A stretch of DNA of 64,000 nt from Rapana venosa (Eukaryota > Mollusca > Gastropoda > Neogastropoda > Muricidae). The DNA lies in contig CM054135.1 in NCBI GenBank assembly GCA_028751875.1, positions 3,994,448-4,058,447 on the forward strand, written 5' to 3'. The notes beneath the pieces were generated by a model. It worked only from the letters and a program-made list of their open reading frames with translations. It was not told the origin of the DNA and did not search any database. A program made the position numbers and the translations under genes. This document shows, piece after piece, positions 22,249 to 33,907 of this stretch. How positions within the stretch are numbered: position 1 is the first letter of the stretch; the number at the start of each line of letters is the position of its first letter.

Positions 22249-23741
22249 AGAGCAGTATGAGGAAGAGATTTATCCGTCCATTGCCATTTATAAATCCCTT
22301 CAGCACTGCTTAACGCCCAAGGGTTCAACCAGACTACGCACCTTGTCTCACTGATCACATCTCGGATTCACTGAAAAATCACAAGTATATACTGCATGTA
22401 CTGTTTGCTTGACCTGCTGTTCCCAAGTACTTGCCATTTAGGCACCCATATTCCGATTTCAGATGTGGTTTGTTTCCTTTAATGGGAGCACAGTAATAGA
22501 GATTAATACGAATAGTAAACTCAATGCAAATAAGACTAAGCTCATGCATATTGGTGAATTCATGGATGGAACATAATTATGAGGTGATCGAAAACCCGTT
22601 GAAATTGCTGAATATTTTAGATAGATTGGGGCATACAGATGAGGCTTCTTGTTCCAAATATATGAAAGAAAAAATTGCTCACCTCAATCAACGATTAGTT
22701 CATCTTATTAACATTTTGAAACACAGATACTCGGGAAAAGAGCTGAAACTTGAAATACAGTGTCACAAATCTTGCCCGTTGATAAATTTTTATAGCTGCA
22801 GATAAAAACACAATATAAAATGCGAGATGTGGTCTACAGAAGATCTTAAGAGTAAGCTGATCTGATAGACAAGCAATCAAAGCATTTTGGAAGGAATAAA
22901 CAAGCTACCTGAAATTATAGGCTTGGTTATGAACAGGATTTGGATATGCCATAATATGTCAGAAGTGTCTTGAAATGAAGACAATGTCCGAGGGCAAGGT
23001 GAAAGGAAAGACACAATGGAAAAGATCACCTACATATAGAGCATACCTATGCAGACAGATGTGCCTAAGAATGAAATTTACCATAGGCCTAAAGACAGAA
23101 GGGGATGGAAACAGCTGAGAGAGCATGCACCAGTGGCTATCATTAAAAATGATGTTGCTGAAGGATGAACATGTTGTTGGGCAAAGAGTTAGTTTGTCAT
23201 GAATAAAGGCAAACCAAACGAAACAATTCCAAGCCATATCAATACTTTAATGTAGATCTTAGCATTTTTCTGTTATCAGTGGCTACTAAAGTTTCGTGCC
23301 TGATAGTGTGATGCTCATAATAGGCAGCCTTTGGAAATGGTGATGTTGCCAGAAATGCTTACTTATAAGACACTGTCAAAATAAGATCTTAGCATCACCA
23401 TTCTGTCTTAAAATGCCATGACTATCTTCTGACCCACAACAAAGGCAAAGCGTTTATTCTCTAAGTAAATATCGTCAGTAGTTTTGTTCACTCACTTTGA
23501 ACTAAAAAGGTTACTTTATAGGGGTCCAAAATATACGTTAACGAGTTATTCGTCCTCAAAAAGCAGATAAAAATACCCACGATCTCAACCTTCAAAAGTG
23601 TAGACAATGTATAGCAACACATTAAGGGAGTGCTGGACTCAACTTAAGCATTGAATTCAACTGGCTAGCTTTTAGCTATATGAGATGATAAAAGTAAAAT
23701 GAAGTTTACTTTTAACAGGGAGTTGTTTTGCTCATTGCCAG
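22249..23741. other. Receptor intron sequence, no firm gene
   Basis: A short frame at about 22500-22740 (LNANKTKLMHIGEFMD, then LNQRLVHLINILKHRYSGK) vaguely resembles a LINE RT C-terminus but is too short and broken to claim. The rest is AT-rich and featureless up to the acceptor at 23741. Confidence 0.45.
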
Positions 23742-24008
23742 ATCCTGTCCATTGCTAAAGTCCTCGTAAAGAAGCATGCAAAAGTCCGGGTGGTGGTACT
23801 GATTGCACACCGCACACAGGCAAAGAGAATGCTTGCAGCAACGCAGCGCATGTTACCCAACGAAACGTTTGTCTGGATTGGAACTGACGCATGGTCAAGT
23901 TATGCCAAGAACTTCCAAATATACCATTCATTACGGGACTCTTTGCTGGTGGATGTGTTCTATGGAAGGTTTTCATGCTTCAGGGAGTGGTTTGCTCACC
24001 TTACCCTA
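23742..24008 (+). CDS. Metabotropic glutamate receptor-like (class C GPCR) exon, second half of the ligand-binding domain
   Basis: A pyrimidine-rich acceptor (ttgttttgctcattgccag) and a consensus donor (CTA|GTAAGT) delimit 267 bases, exactly 89 codons with no stop, phase 0 at both ends. The product contains AKVRVVVLIAH, like the mGluR 'AKVVVLFTRSEDA' strand. It also has RMLAATQRMLPNETFVWIGT followed by DAW, like 'LLAAAKRLNQTFTWIASDGW' in the family. It ends in FSCFREWFAHLTL, aligning with the 'EFDEYF-SL-P' block. It follows the 16891 exon in correct family order across a 6.7 kb intron. The seven-transmembrane part and the N-terminus are not seen in this window. Confidence 0.82.
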
Positions 24009-24129
24009 GTAAGTGTATAGTGTGTCTATGAGTAATCTTACAACTTATTGTTTTATTTGTACAGTGCATACTTGGTAGTGTTCATTCAGATTGCACATGA
24101 GTACGTGTGTGCAGCTTCGCCATATAAAC

Positions 24130-24708
24130 ACTAGCCTATTAGCGTGTGCAGATAAACGCATACTTGCTTCCATGTGCAGATAAATGTAAGCTTGTTAGCA
24201 TATGCAGATGAATGCTAGCTTGTTAGCATGTGCAGATGAATCTTGCTTGTAAGCACATGCGGATGAATCTAGTCTGTTAACATGTGCATATGAATCTAGC
24301 ATGTGAGTATGTGCAGATGAATGCTCACCTGTTAGTATGTGCAGATGAATGCTAGCCTGTTAACGTTTGCAGATTAATGCTAGCCTGTTAGCATGTGCAG
24401 ATGAATCTAGCCTGTTAACTTGTGCAGATGAATCTTGCCTGTTAACGTGTGCAGATGAATATAGCCTGTTGGCATGTGCTGATGAATCTAGCCAGTTAAA
24501 CGTGTGCAGATGAATCTAGCATGTGAGCATGTGCAGATGAATGCTCGCCTGTTAGTGTGTGGAGATGAATCTTGCCTATTAGCATTACAGATGAATGCTC
24601 GCCTGTGATCATGTGCAGATGAATGCTAGCCTGTTTGCATGTGCAGATTAATACTATTCTGTTTGCATGTGCAAATGAACACCAGCCTGTTTGCACACGC
24701 AGATTCTG
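24130..24708. repeat. Minisatellite, about 28-bp unit, roughly 20 copies
   Basis: A degenerate tandem array of units like 'agcctgttagcatgtgcagatgaatc'. Units vary at a few positions, and occasional length changes break the register. It starts about 120 bases past the receptor donor site and lies in the next intron. A minus-strand ORF over it is a repeat translation. Confidence 0.9.
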
Positions 24709-24779
24709 ATACAACTATAAATGTTAAGTAAAATTGTGGTGTCTTTTCTCTTTGTCACTTACTGTCATGCTGCAGAGCA

Positions 24780-24915
24780 CCTACTACCACATGGCTCATC
24801 CTGATTGCACCATGTACAGCCCTTTCCAGGCTTGGTCTGGTGTTGCCTGCTTGGAGCCAGTGCTTCAAATACAGTTACCAATGTTAGGTTTCTATTGTGC
24901 TTATATTCAACAGGT
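24780..24915 (+). CDS. Possible third exon of the receptor gene, weak
   Basis: A strong acceptor (tctttgtcacttactgtcatgctgcag) is followed by a phase 0 open stretch, STYYHMAHPDCTMYSPF then QAWSGVACLEPVL, ending at a possible CAG|GTTTAA donor. Phase matches the preceding exon. The peptide does not clearly match the expected mGluR continuation ('NPWF-EYWE--F-C'), so it could be a chance ORF. RNA evidence would decide. Confidence 0.2.
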
Positions 24916-25249
24916 TTAAAATGGTCACCCTGGCACTGTTCATTTGATCTTTTTTGGTTCAACATACACATCAGATACTCACTAAGCCTTAAAATGACAA
25001 CGAAAATAGCTTAGTTATAACACAAGCTGAGACAATGCTTATTGCAGGGTGAAATTCATCACCACATTGCTTCAGCTGTAAATCAGCACAGTTTCTGCAA
25101 TGCTTCACCATGAAGTCACTACCAGCATGCAAGCAATCTGTTTATTTTTAACTTTTATTTATCTAGTCTTTTATATCGAGGATAATGGAATAAGCACTCA
25201 TGTGCTTTTTTTACATCCAGTCCCCGTGTGTATGAGGTTTTGTAAATTT
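24916..25249. other. No recognised feature
   Basis: AT-rich, no repeat or motif seen. Confidence 0.5.
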
Positions 25250-25495
25250 TGTCATGTTTCCACGGCACACAATGGCCTACTCTTTCGAAAAGCGGAACAG
25301 GAATCACGTGTGCGCAAGATGTTCTGCATTCGTTCGAACACGGGGCCTCGGTTTATAGCCTCATCCGAAGGACTTTGACATTCAGTTCGATTTTTTTGTC
25401 AAACTGGGAAGAAAGGGCGAGGCTGGGAATCGAATCAACAACCTCACGGTTTACTTGTTGGCAGGCGAACATCTTAACCATCCTGCCACCTTCCT
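25250..25495 (-). repeat. tRNA-derived SINE, inverted
   Basis: The reverse complement starts GGTGGCAGGATGGTTAAGATG (A box) and has a B box GTTGATTCGATTCCC. The core CCTTCGGATGAGGCTATAAA then CCGAGGCCCCGTG matches the core of the SINE at 14393. The 3' part ends near 25250. Boxes this complete suggest a relatively young copy. It is not a tRNA gene because the acceptor stem does not close. Confidence 0.82.
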
Positions 25496-26489
25496 CTCTG
25501 TATGATTGATAGTAGGGTCACAAAATTGAAGCTCAAAAGTTTAGTGATTGATCAATTGTATATCTCATATATTAGCTTCAATTTTATATTTCTATCAGCA
25601 AAATGAGAGCTGGTCATTGTGTGCCATTTTAATTGTTTTATATAAACATTTCAATGCTGGAATCAAGTGATTTTCAACTCCTCATTTTGTGACATAGAAA
25701 AATAGGCCCCTAACACCTGATCTAATCTATTTTTAGATACCAAACACAGAACACTCAAAATTTACAACCAAGTAAAGATACGCTATCTTTACATGTGGCT
25801 ACTTTGAAATATCAATCACCTAGTATCTGATTAAAAGTCTTGCTTCCATTATTTGGCATCTAACAGAAAAGTGTGGCATCCCACAAGAGGAACAATTTCT
25901 CACACCATGTGTATTGGCACTTCGAGAAAAGTGATCTAGTTTCAGACTGGATAGCACTAAATAATCACTTTTACTTAGATGCTCAGATTTTAGGATAACA
26001 GATCCTGTTGAATTTCTTAACATTTTGATGGCAATGACGTCATGGTGTTGTCAAAACATGTTACCTTTTAAATTAAAACAAGATATATTTTTCTTGACCC
26101 TTGCTTTATCAACTTGCTAGTCAGCAGATGAATCTACTAGCAGTTGCTTCATTATGACTTTGCAAGCTATTTTAAAGTTCTGCTGTAGCCTTTGTGTACC
26201 CATGAGAGCAAATTAAATCTGGGGTCCAGTCACAGTTGGGCAGACAACTTTTCCAATCTGCAGAAAGCCTTCCCATGTTTGGCAGGTAAGTTTAACACTT
26301 TTTTATGCTATGATATTTCATTAACAGTGCATGTTTTCTTAAACCAGAGATAGTTTTAATACTATGAGTTTATCATGATTACATCTATGATTGTTGAGTT
26401 TGAAAGTACATTTCGGAAAAAAAGTAGTTGATCATAATGACTATATGATAATGATTATTAATTTTGAAAGTGCATTTTGGAAAAGATCC
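25496..26489. other. AT-rich sequence, no recognised feature
   Basis: No family-like ORF was found. A gcag...cag/gtaag pair near 26270-26287 could mimic a tiny exon, but nothing supports it. Confidence 0.5.
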
Positions 26490-29400
26490 AGCCCATCAAG
26501 ATTGCCTGGCAGCGACCAGTCTCGAAGACTATGAAGTTGCGCTGTATGTGTTCATTCTGGTACAGTGTCGGTTGTGGATGGCCAGTGCCACTCGGGAATG
26601 ACAGTCCCTTTGGAAAAGGGCACAGATGAAGTATGAAGCTGGTCTTTATGCCTGGGCTGCAGCCTTTCTTCTCGTTCTCAAATCTATACCTGAAGATTCA
26701 TTCAAGTCACAAACAGGCAAGACATCAAACAAACTGGTAAACACCTAAGACATCACTATGGCAAATCCTAGCTTTTGACTTTTCACAAAAAAATAAAAAG
26801 TAAACAGCATCATTTATGACTACAAAGAACTGAACAACTCAGTCACAAGTGAGAAAACTAGGAAAACTGATAAACATGCTCGTACACTGCACTACTACAA
26901 CTCCTAGCTTTCAGTCCCCACCAGAAGGTAAACAACAATATTGTAAAGAAAACAAGCTAAGCATCATTTGATAATAACCATCAAAATGAATCACTGCTGT
27001 CAGCATCATCTGAAGACATACAAAACCACAAGCAGGTAAGAGTCGGACAAACTGATACCTAGACACCAGAGACTGCACTTTTGTGTAAAGAGTCCTAAAC
27101 AGGAGTTTTAGGTCCACACTCCAATGCTAAACCCCACCTGATTGGGAACCAGAAATAAAGATGACATCAGTCTTCCTATTGTCTTTAGTGTATCTAAAGA
27201 AGATTAAGATTCACCTACTTATTGGGCTGGGGTGATAAAAGGGGATAGGACGAGGATAGAAGAAAATAAAAGAAAAGAAAGTAAGTAGCAAAAAACAATT
27301 ACCTCAACTCACTCAGCAACCACACTGACTATACAGTGAATGCGCAAACAACATTTATTCAGTGTGACACCCCAGACCAAGCACATTGGGTTCAGAAATA
27401 TATTTCACTACCAACAAACTACTGAAATAATACAAAGAAACTACAGATCATCAATTGTACTACAAATACAGTTCAAACACATTGTCCAGTCCTCACACTA
27501 TCACAGATCAAAATCCCTCTCATATCAAATTAACCAGTGATTAGAATCACATTGGTTAGCAAATGTTCAAAGCGAATCAATCATAAATGATCAGATTTTT
27601 TTAAAGAGCAAAGCTATACAGCAATAGGGTGTCCCTGAAATGAAAGGGATAATACCATAGATAAACAATTCAATCTCTCTATGAGATCAAATATAAAACA
27701 AGTCAGTGATACACATCACTACAAGACCAACACTCTCAGGTATAAAATATTGCTATCCAGTTTTTATGGACACCCAACTTTCTTGGCCAGCAAACACAAA
27801 ACTTAACTTTGCAACAATTAAAATTCATCCTAAAATGCACTTGCAATGTATCCAGTTCCCAACTCTTATGAGAAAAGTTATTCTCAAAGCAAATTTAACA
27901 TATCACTAAAACTGCCACATATAGTAACTAGGCTCACACATGTGGAGAGATGATGGTCCATCTTATGCAACTATGCTAAAATCAATTTAAAAGAGTTTAA
28001 ATTAATTCTAGACAACATTCCCAATGACATTTCACTGTCATTGCACCTGGTTCAAAATTGCACAATCATTCCTCACAAAAATCAAAAGTCAAAACATTCT
28101 TAGTGACTATCATTACAAAAATAAACAACACCAGACCTTTACACATAATTAGAAGCTGTGCTTGGCCATAATCTGACTGGTTTCACCATTTCAGTAGCTA
28201 AACAATATTCAACCCAAAAGTAAACAAACAACAAAGACAGTGACTTTGCTAAAAAAAATGTCCACATGTTTCCTCTGTCCAAAGCAATCACTACAATCTC
28301 ACTACTAGTCCACAAGCTGAAAAACATCCAAACTAGTATTAAACATCTCCTAGACCTCTCAACCATGACTGTTTGTGCACCTTGGCTTCAGTACACTGCC
28401 CCAGTTCACTCATCTGTAAATGGTTACCTAACCTGTTCAGGGTTATGGAAAGTAAAGCAGCAAAGAAGAGGAGATGAGCACCACTCCCAATATGTTGGGC
28501 CATGGAGAAGCTGAGGTCTCTGACATCTCACTCTCCAACAAATGCATAGGTTATGGGACACCTTTACCTTTTAAACCTCTCAATTTTTTATCTTACATCA
28601 AGCTTAAGTTGGCTTTAAAAGTTGAACAATAGCACAACCATTCTTTAATAGGGAACGTCCTATTCAGAGAGCCTCAAACAATAAACCTCTTTCTCCCAAT
28701 GCTTAGACAGGAAATGACTGACTGACAGGAAGAATTCAGAGAAAGGAAAAACATAAAAGGAGCAAACTCTTGCAGTACAAAGGAGTTAACTGTAGTTAAC
28801 AGCTTGGGATGGCCATACTCTACTATTACCAAATTTATGTTTAGTAATACCAAACACAAAAGCTACCCTTTTGTGAGAGGTGGTACAAATGCAACTCTCC
28901 TTGCAACAGCAACCTCATTGCAGAAGTATTGTGACCAAAACACCATGACAATGAACTAGGCATCTCTAAAACAACCACATAAACAAACCACAACTGTCAA
29001 CTTCTTAAAAAGATCCATCACAAAGGATAGAGCATAATCAGGTAGATAACACAGAACTCAGAGTATTATGACTATAACTCCATACCAAAGAGAGTGCAAA
29101 TATAAATAGCATCTGTCAACTGCTCCTTTATCTATAAGCAACAGCATAATAACACAGAAAATGTAGAATTCATCATCACCTTAGACTCATAAAAAGCCAT
29201 AAGCAGGTGACAAGTCAAACTGACCCTAACATACTGGAGACTGCACTTCTGCAACTCCACTTACTGTGGCACACATTACTGTAAGAAAACTGCAAACATA
29301 ACTGAATAATAAGAATCTCAACTTTACAAAGAAAACTTTTCTGCCATGAGCACAACTCTCAAAACACCATGCATGAACAGATCTTACCCTCACTAGTGAT

Positions 29401-29930
29401 AGCCAATAATTTTTTGGTTGGTGACTGAGTCATACAAAGTCACACATGAGTGAATACTGAGCCTGGAAAGCATCTGATTGTCGGTTGAAATCCAGCAAAT
29501 TTGCAGTTACTGCTAGCAGTGTGTTAGTGCCTGTGCATTAGATCATAGTATGTGTATGTATGTATTTGTGGATCTTGTGTTACGCCTGGACAACAGTATT
29601 GAGTACAGGACCTTTCAATGTTGAATCTGCATTCTAACCTTGATTATTTCGTTTCTGTTCATAAGACCCCCAATTAATCAGACTAATATTTGTATCACCA
29701 GGAGAGAGTTTCCTTTTCAGTGATTGGTAAGCTGACCTGTGGCTTTTGTAGGAAGATTTGAGTTCTGTCTTTAATCAGTCACCTTACTTGTGCTCAGGAA
29801 AAAATTTCAAAGGAGCTTTGTTCTCCTACCAATTTCCCAGTGACTTACAAATGGGGGGCACCCTTATTGCTTTTAATTGTTCTCTCTGGCCACAAAGATT
29901 GCAGAAAACAATGCCAGTGACTCAGAGTTG
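26490..29930. repeat. Uncharacterised repeat cluster, G-poor + strand, non-coding
   Basis: A motif recurs degenerately at about 26695-26780, 26996-27095 and 29175-29270. It has the form 'aagtcac--acaggcaagaca-caaacaaactg-taaacacc', followed by 'gagactgcactt'. About 27300-29350 is visibly A/C-rich and poor in G on the + strand. No ORF resembles a protein family. A SINE body sits at 28363-28580. This may be a decayed large element whose coding part is unreadable. Confidence 0.5.
28363..28580 (+). repeat. Truncated tRNA/5S SINE body
   Basis: Matches the SINE at 1381 from its 'gaccgtttgtgcgccttggc' position to the 'aggttatgggrc' 3' end. The tRNA and 5S head parts are missing. The divergence is consistent with an older insertion. 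Confidence 0.75.
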
Positions 29931-30045
29931 TACTTAGGGTGTGAGCCAGAGAGCAAAATATAAGAACTTGATTCCACATATGATTGTCACGGTTCGCATA
30001 ATTCTGCGCATAGTTCCGTGCATTACTCAGTACTATTTCTCTCTC

Positions 30046-31400
30046 TGTGTGTCTGAAGAAGGGAGACCTGAAGAAGTGCCAAAATTACAGAACAATCAGT
30101 CTGATAAGCCATCCAAGCAAAGTTATGCTACGCATTGCCTTGAACAGACTGAAACCACAAGCAGAAGAAATCCTATCAGAAGAACAGGCAGGATTCAGAC
30201 CAGATCGAAGCACTGTCGAGCAGATCTTCAACATCAGAATGCTCATAGAGAAGCACCTCCAACATCAACTACAGCTCTACAACAACTTCATTGACTTCAA
30301 GAAGGCCTTTGACCGAGTGTGGCAAGAAGCTCTGTGGCAAGTCATGAGAGACTATAACTTCGACGAGAACCTGATTCAAGTCATCCAGGCGCTGTATGAC
30401 AGCTCCCACAGTGCAGTCCTCATGGGTGGAGAAATTGGGGAGTTCTTCCGGACTTCAGTTGGAGTTCAACAAGGCTGCCCGCTATCCCCCGTTCTTTTCA
30501 ACGTGTTCCTGGAGAACATCATGCAGGAGGCCCTCGTTGACTTCAAGACCACAATCACAATAGGAGGAAGGCCAGTCTGCAATCTTCGATTCGCAGACGA
30601 TATTGATCTCATGGGCCGAAGTGAAGAAGAACTCCAGGATCTCACCACCAGACTGGAAACATCAGCCAATGCCCACGGTATGGAGATCAGCACGGAAAAG
30701 AGCAAGATCCTAGTGAACAGTACAACACCGACCATTCCCACCAGCATCAAGATGAGTGGCGAGACACTAGAGGAGGTGGAAACTTTCAAGTACCTTGGAG
30801 CAGTCATCACCAAAGAAGCTACGAGCACACAAGAGGTGAAGATCAGACTTGCTGTGGCACTCTCCTCTGTGACTAAACTGGCGAAAGTGTGGAGAAACCA
30901 TAACATCAAAATCCACACTAAGGTCAGACTCTACAAGGCACTTGTCACATCCATTCCTTGTACAGCTGTGAAGCATGGACACTCACTGCCGATTTAGAAC
31001 GTCGCATTCAAGCCTTTGAGATGAAGTGCCTCAGGCGGATCCTGAACATCACCTACAGAAACCGTAAAACCAATGACTACGTCTGGCAGCAGATCAAGGC
31101 ACTGGCTGGCAAACAAGAACCATTGCTAGATACAGTCAAACGGAGGAAATTGAAATGGTTTGGCCACACAACAAGGCATAACAGCCTGTCAAAGACAGTC
31201 CTGCAGGGAATGGTGGAAGGAGCAAGGAGGCGGGGATGACCACGCAAAAGCTGGATATCCAACATCAAGGAGTGGACCGGCCTCACTGTACCAAACCTCC
31301 TGAAAGCAGCCCAGGACAGAACCATTTGGCGGTCCACTTGCAGCGTCCGTGCGGGTACCCCAACGGTCATCCTGACCAAGGGATGATGATGATGATGATG
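30046..31400 (+). mobile_element. LINE family D: RT and C-terminus, long open frame, 5'-truncated
   Basis: An open 316-codon frame (30047-30997) begins inside the RT: KKGDLKKCQNYRTISLISH. It runs through EEQAGFRPDRSTVEQ, FIDFKKAFDRVWQ (motif A), GVQQGCPLSPVLFNVF (motif B) and LRFADDIDLMGRS (catalytic FADD intact). The thumb FKYLGAVITKEA follows. A one-base shift near 30955 moves the frame into SCEAWTLTADLERRIQAFEM and KRRKLKWFGHTTRHNSLSK. The end reads WISNIKEWTGL and a (GAT)n tail at 31383-31403. The endonuclease is absent. It is one of the best-preserved RTs in the window, but one shift and truncation make it non-autonomous. Confidence 0.88.
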
Positions 31401-31403
31401 ATG

Positions 31404-31639
31404 TGTCTGGATGCTGGTGTCTTTCTGTGTTCACATTTGCATTTTTCTTTTACATACATGGTAAACTCCAGCTTAGTGGCATGCACATTCCCTTTTCTCT
31501 GCAATTTTGCATGCAGGTTAGCTTCTGAAGTTCTTGGTCGTGAGTTAGGGTTTGCTTCATCAGCTGAGTAGCAGCAGCTTTAAATAGGAGGGGGTCTTGA
31601 CTTCAGTTAGGAGGAGGAGATTCAGTCTTTGGCTGAAGT
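31404..31639. other. No recognised feature
   Basis: Short unassigned spacer after the LINE D tail. Confidence 0.4.
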
Positions 31640-31940
31640 TGCTGGTCGCCGTTCCAGCTGGGCTGTTGGGCGCTGCGTGGTGTTGTCTCTGTATTTGGAG
31701 AGCAGGGGGAACAGCACCTTGAAGTAGTTCATTGTTGCGTTGTGTCTGTCCGGTCTACATCTTCCTTGGGGTGCAGGAGTGCACCGTTCTTCCTGTGGTA
31801 TTGTGTCTCTACTTGGAGACCAGGGAGGAGCAGTCATCTTTGAAGAAGTTCAAGCTCCTGGGGACCAGTCTACATTCTTCATTGTGCTATCCGTTTTGTC
31901 AACATCTTTCCTGGGGTTCAGGAGTGTACCTTGATCTTTT
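31640..31940. repeat. Imperfect tandem duplication, unit about 120-140 bp
   Basis: Unit 1 (about 31679-31796) and unit 2 (about 31797-31935) share an ordered set of blocks. The first is 'tctc-ta-ttggaga-cag'. The second is 'cagtcatctttgaagaagttcaa' against 'cagcaccttgaagtagttca'. The third is 'acatctt-ccttggggt-caggagtg-acc'. Divergence is moderate with several small indels. No function is visible. Confidence 0.55.
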
Positions 31941-32311
31941 TCAGTGACAGGTGAGGGATGTTCTGTAGATATGATTGAGTTCTCGAATGGTTCGTTGTGC
32001 CGTTGTGGTGGTTGAGATTTAGAGTTGCATGGAAAAGTATGAGAGAGCAGCAACTGCAAGCAGTGTGTTATCCCTACCATATACCCAGAGGTCTGCAGAT
32101 GCTCATCATGCTAGCCCATAAATAGCCCAAGTACAAAGAGCAATTGGAAATGCAGCAATGCCAGTAGACAGAAGTATACAACAAACTATGATTCATGACA
32201 CTATGCTGAGCAAAGATCACAGAAGCCAAAACATAGGCTCTTGCTTACTTTGCCATGCGTCCAGGGAGCTGTCACTCAAACAGTAGCAGACCATTAACCT
32301 CTGCCTTCACA

Positions 32312-32400
32312 GAGAATTGGTGCCAGTCTCAGCTCAGCTTTTTGGTGACTACTTCTCCTCATCTCTAAAGGAGGTTAAAGAGCTGGACAAATTGAACAGC
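32312..32400 (+). pseudogene. Relic resembling the DIRS gag-like segment
   Basis: The frame reads AQLFGDYFSSSLKEVKELDK, close to LFGDYLSTFLKEAKELD in the minus-strand DIRS element at about 12310-12370. The DNA is also similar across about 57 bases. Nothing else of that element was recognised nearby, so it is an isolated fragment. Confidence 0.45.
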
Positions 32401-32419
32401 AGCATGGTGGTACCAAGTG

Positions 32420-33050
32420 GATATATGGTTTTGTCCCTGTATATGATGAAAAGTAGCAGTGATAACTCACACCCAGTCAGTGAGTCTGTTTTGGGTGTGG
32501 ACTGCACTCATACTGTTAGTGAAGATGGCTCTGATGTTGTCCGACACTTGACCCCTGATGCTATATTCTTCAAGTGCTTGCCTCAGCTTGTTTTTCTGTC
32601 TATTCAGTCAAACGGTTTTTCTTGGTCTACAACACAAGAATCAGTTCTTTGTTGTGCTCAATTGTGATTTTCCTCAGTTGTCTGAGAGCTAAGATAGCAT
32701 CTGTACACCTCTTACTTTTCTGAAACCCATCTGCACCTCACTCAGTAATGGTTCTACCTTGTACCTTGTATGCTGTTCCAAGATCGTTGCATCTTGACTG
32801 TGTGGCTCAGAAACAAAATCCCTTGATACATGCCACAGTCTTTCTTGCTGCCTTTCTTCTTCCAGATTGGTACCACAGCTGCATGCTGCCAGTCTTCCCA
32901 TACTTTCCTCTTGGTCCAAGCTTTTTGGAATATTGTGGTCAGCCAGGTGATGCCCGTTTCTCCACATGCCAGGATGGCCTCAGTTGTAAGGGCATCAATG
33001 CCTGCTATTTTGTTTTGCGGGCTGGTTTTCATTGCCTGCAGTACCACTGA
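32420..33050 (-). pseudogene. LINE RT fragment (family D-like style)
   Basis: A minus-strand open block at 32754-33047 reads GIDALTTEAILACGETGITW, then IFQKAWTKRKVWEDWQHAAV then VPIWKKKGSKKDCGMYQGI, the region before RT motif A. Further down, broken frames show KITIEHNKELILVL (about 32640) and other scraps. Motifs A to C are not intact. It is about 600 bases long and unlinked to LINE D except by family style. Confidence 0.65.
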
Positions 33051-33774
33051 TCATAAGATGTTTGGTTCTTCCTTTTCTGGGTAACATGGCTGAAACTGGC
33101 TCTATATGTTTCCTTGACTGCTTGGGTTGAGACGTTCCTTAAAATCCTACCTCAATATCCTTCTAAAAATCAACTACCAATCCCTAGAATTGACCTCTTT
33201 AAATCAAATTTCACATCCTCAGGTAGCCTATACTCTGGAAAATGCTGCCAACTCATGGAAAAACATCCCAAAGTATAGAAACTTTCAAGAAAGCCATTTA
33301 TACCGACCTCAAAAGAAGTAATCAATATGATAATACAAGTACATCATAAATTTTCTTATTAAGCAATGGTCACAATATCTACATGATCTTACCTTGGTAA
33401 AATAATCAAAGGGCACAAAGGAATTATACATCCCAGATTCACTTAAATGTGTCATTGTTGACCAATGCATGTTTTAGTTAGCCCACATGTGCTGATATAA
33501 AGATATTCAAATTATAGCTGATGGAGACAATATTCTATGTTAATGTATATGGATCATTTTGAAGGGGAGTAGGTGGGATATTTATTAATAGAATATGTAT
33601 GTACTCTTGGTTTTAGTAGCTAATCAAGGTAATTGTTTTAAATAGTATGTGATGGATATGGCTTTGGTTGTATGTTACTTGAAACTGATATTATTAGCAA
33701 TAGTTTGAAAATTTATTCATAAAAATTGTTTTAGTTAGCTATGTTCAAGTTTGTAATTTTGTGTGACACTATGA

Positions 33775-33776
<2 letters not shown>
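33051..33776. other. AT-rich sequence, no recognised feature
   Basis: No family-like ORF or repeat was found. Confidence 0.5.
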
Positions 33777-33852
<76 letters not shown>

Positions 33853-33907
33853 CTACCTCTCTCTCTCTCTCTCCCACTCACACACACACACACACACACA
33901 CACACAA
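33777..33907. repeat. (TC)n then (CA)n compound microsatellite
   Basis: About 45 TC units with small interruptions, then about 14 CA units. ORFs of Ser-Leu or Arg-Glu repeats over it are spurious. Confidence 0.95.

Noticed and set aside
21794..22306. Arg-Glu and His-Thr rich ORFs
   Set aside because: GA and GT microsatellite translations; no non-repeat domain.
22524..22805. 93-codon + ORF as LINE tail
   Set aside because: Only a vague resemblance to RT C-termini (LNANKTKLMHIGE). Too short and broken; left in the spacer entry.
24130..24708. CRISPR array
   Set aside because: Units of about 28 bp are contiguous without unique spacers and degenerate. The genome is eukaryotic. It is a minisatellite.
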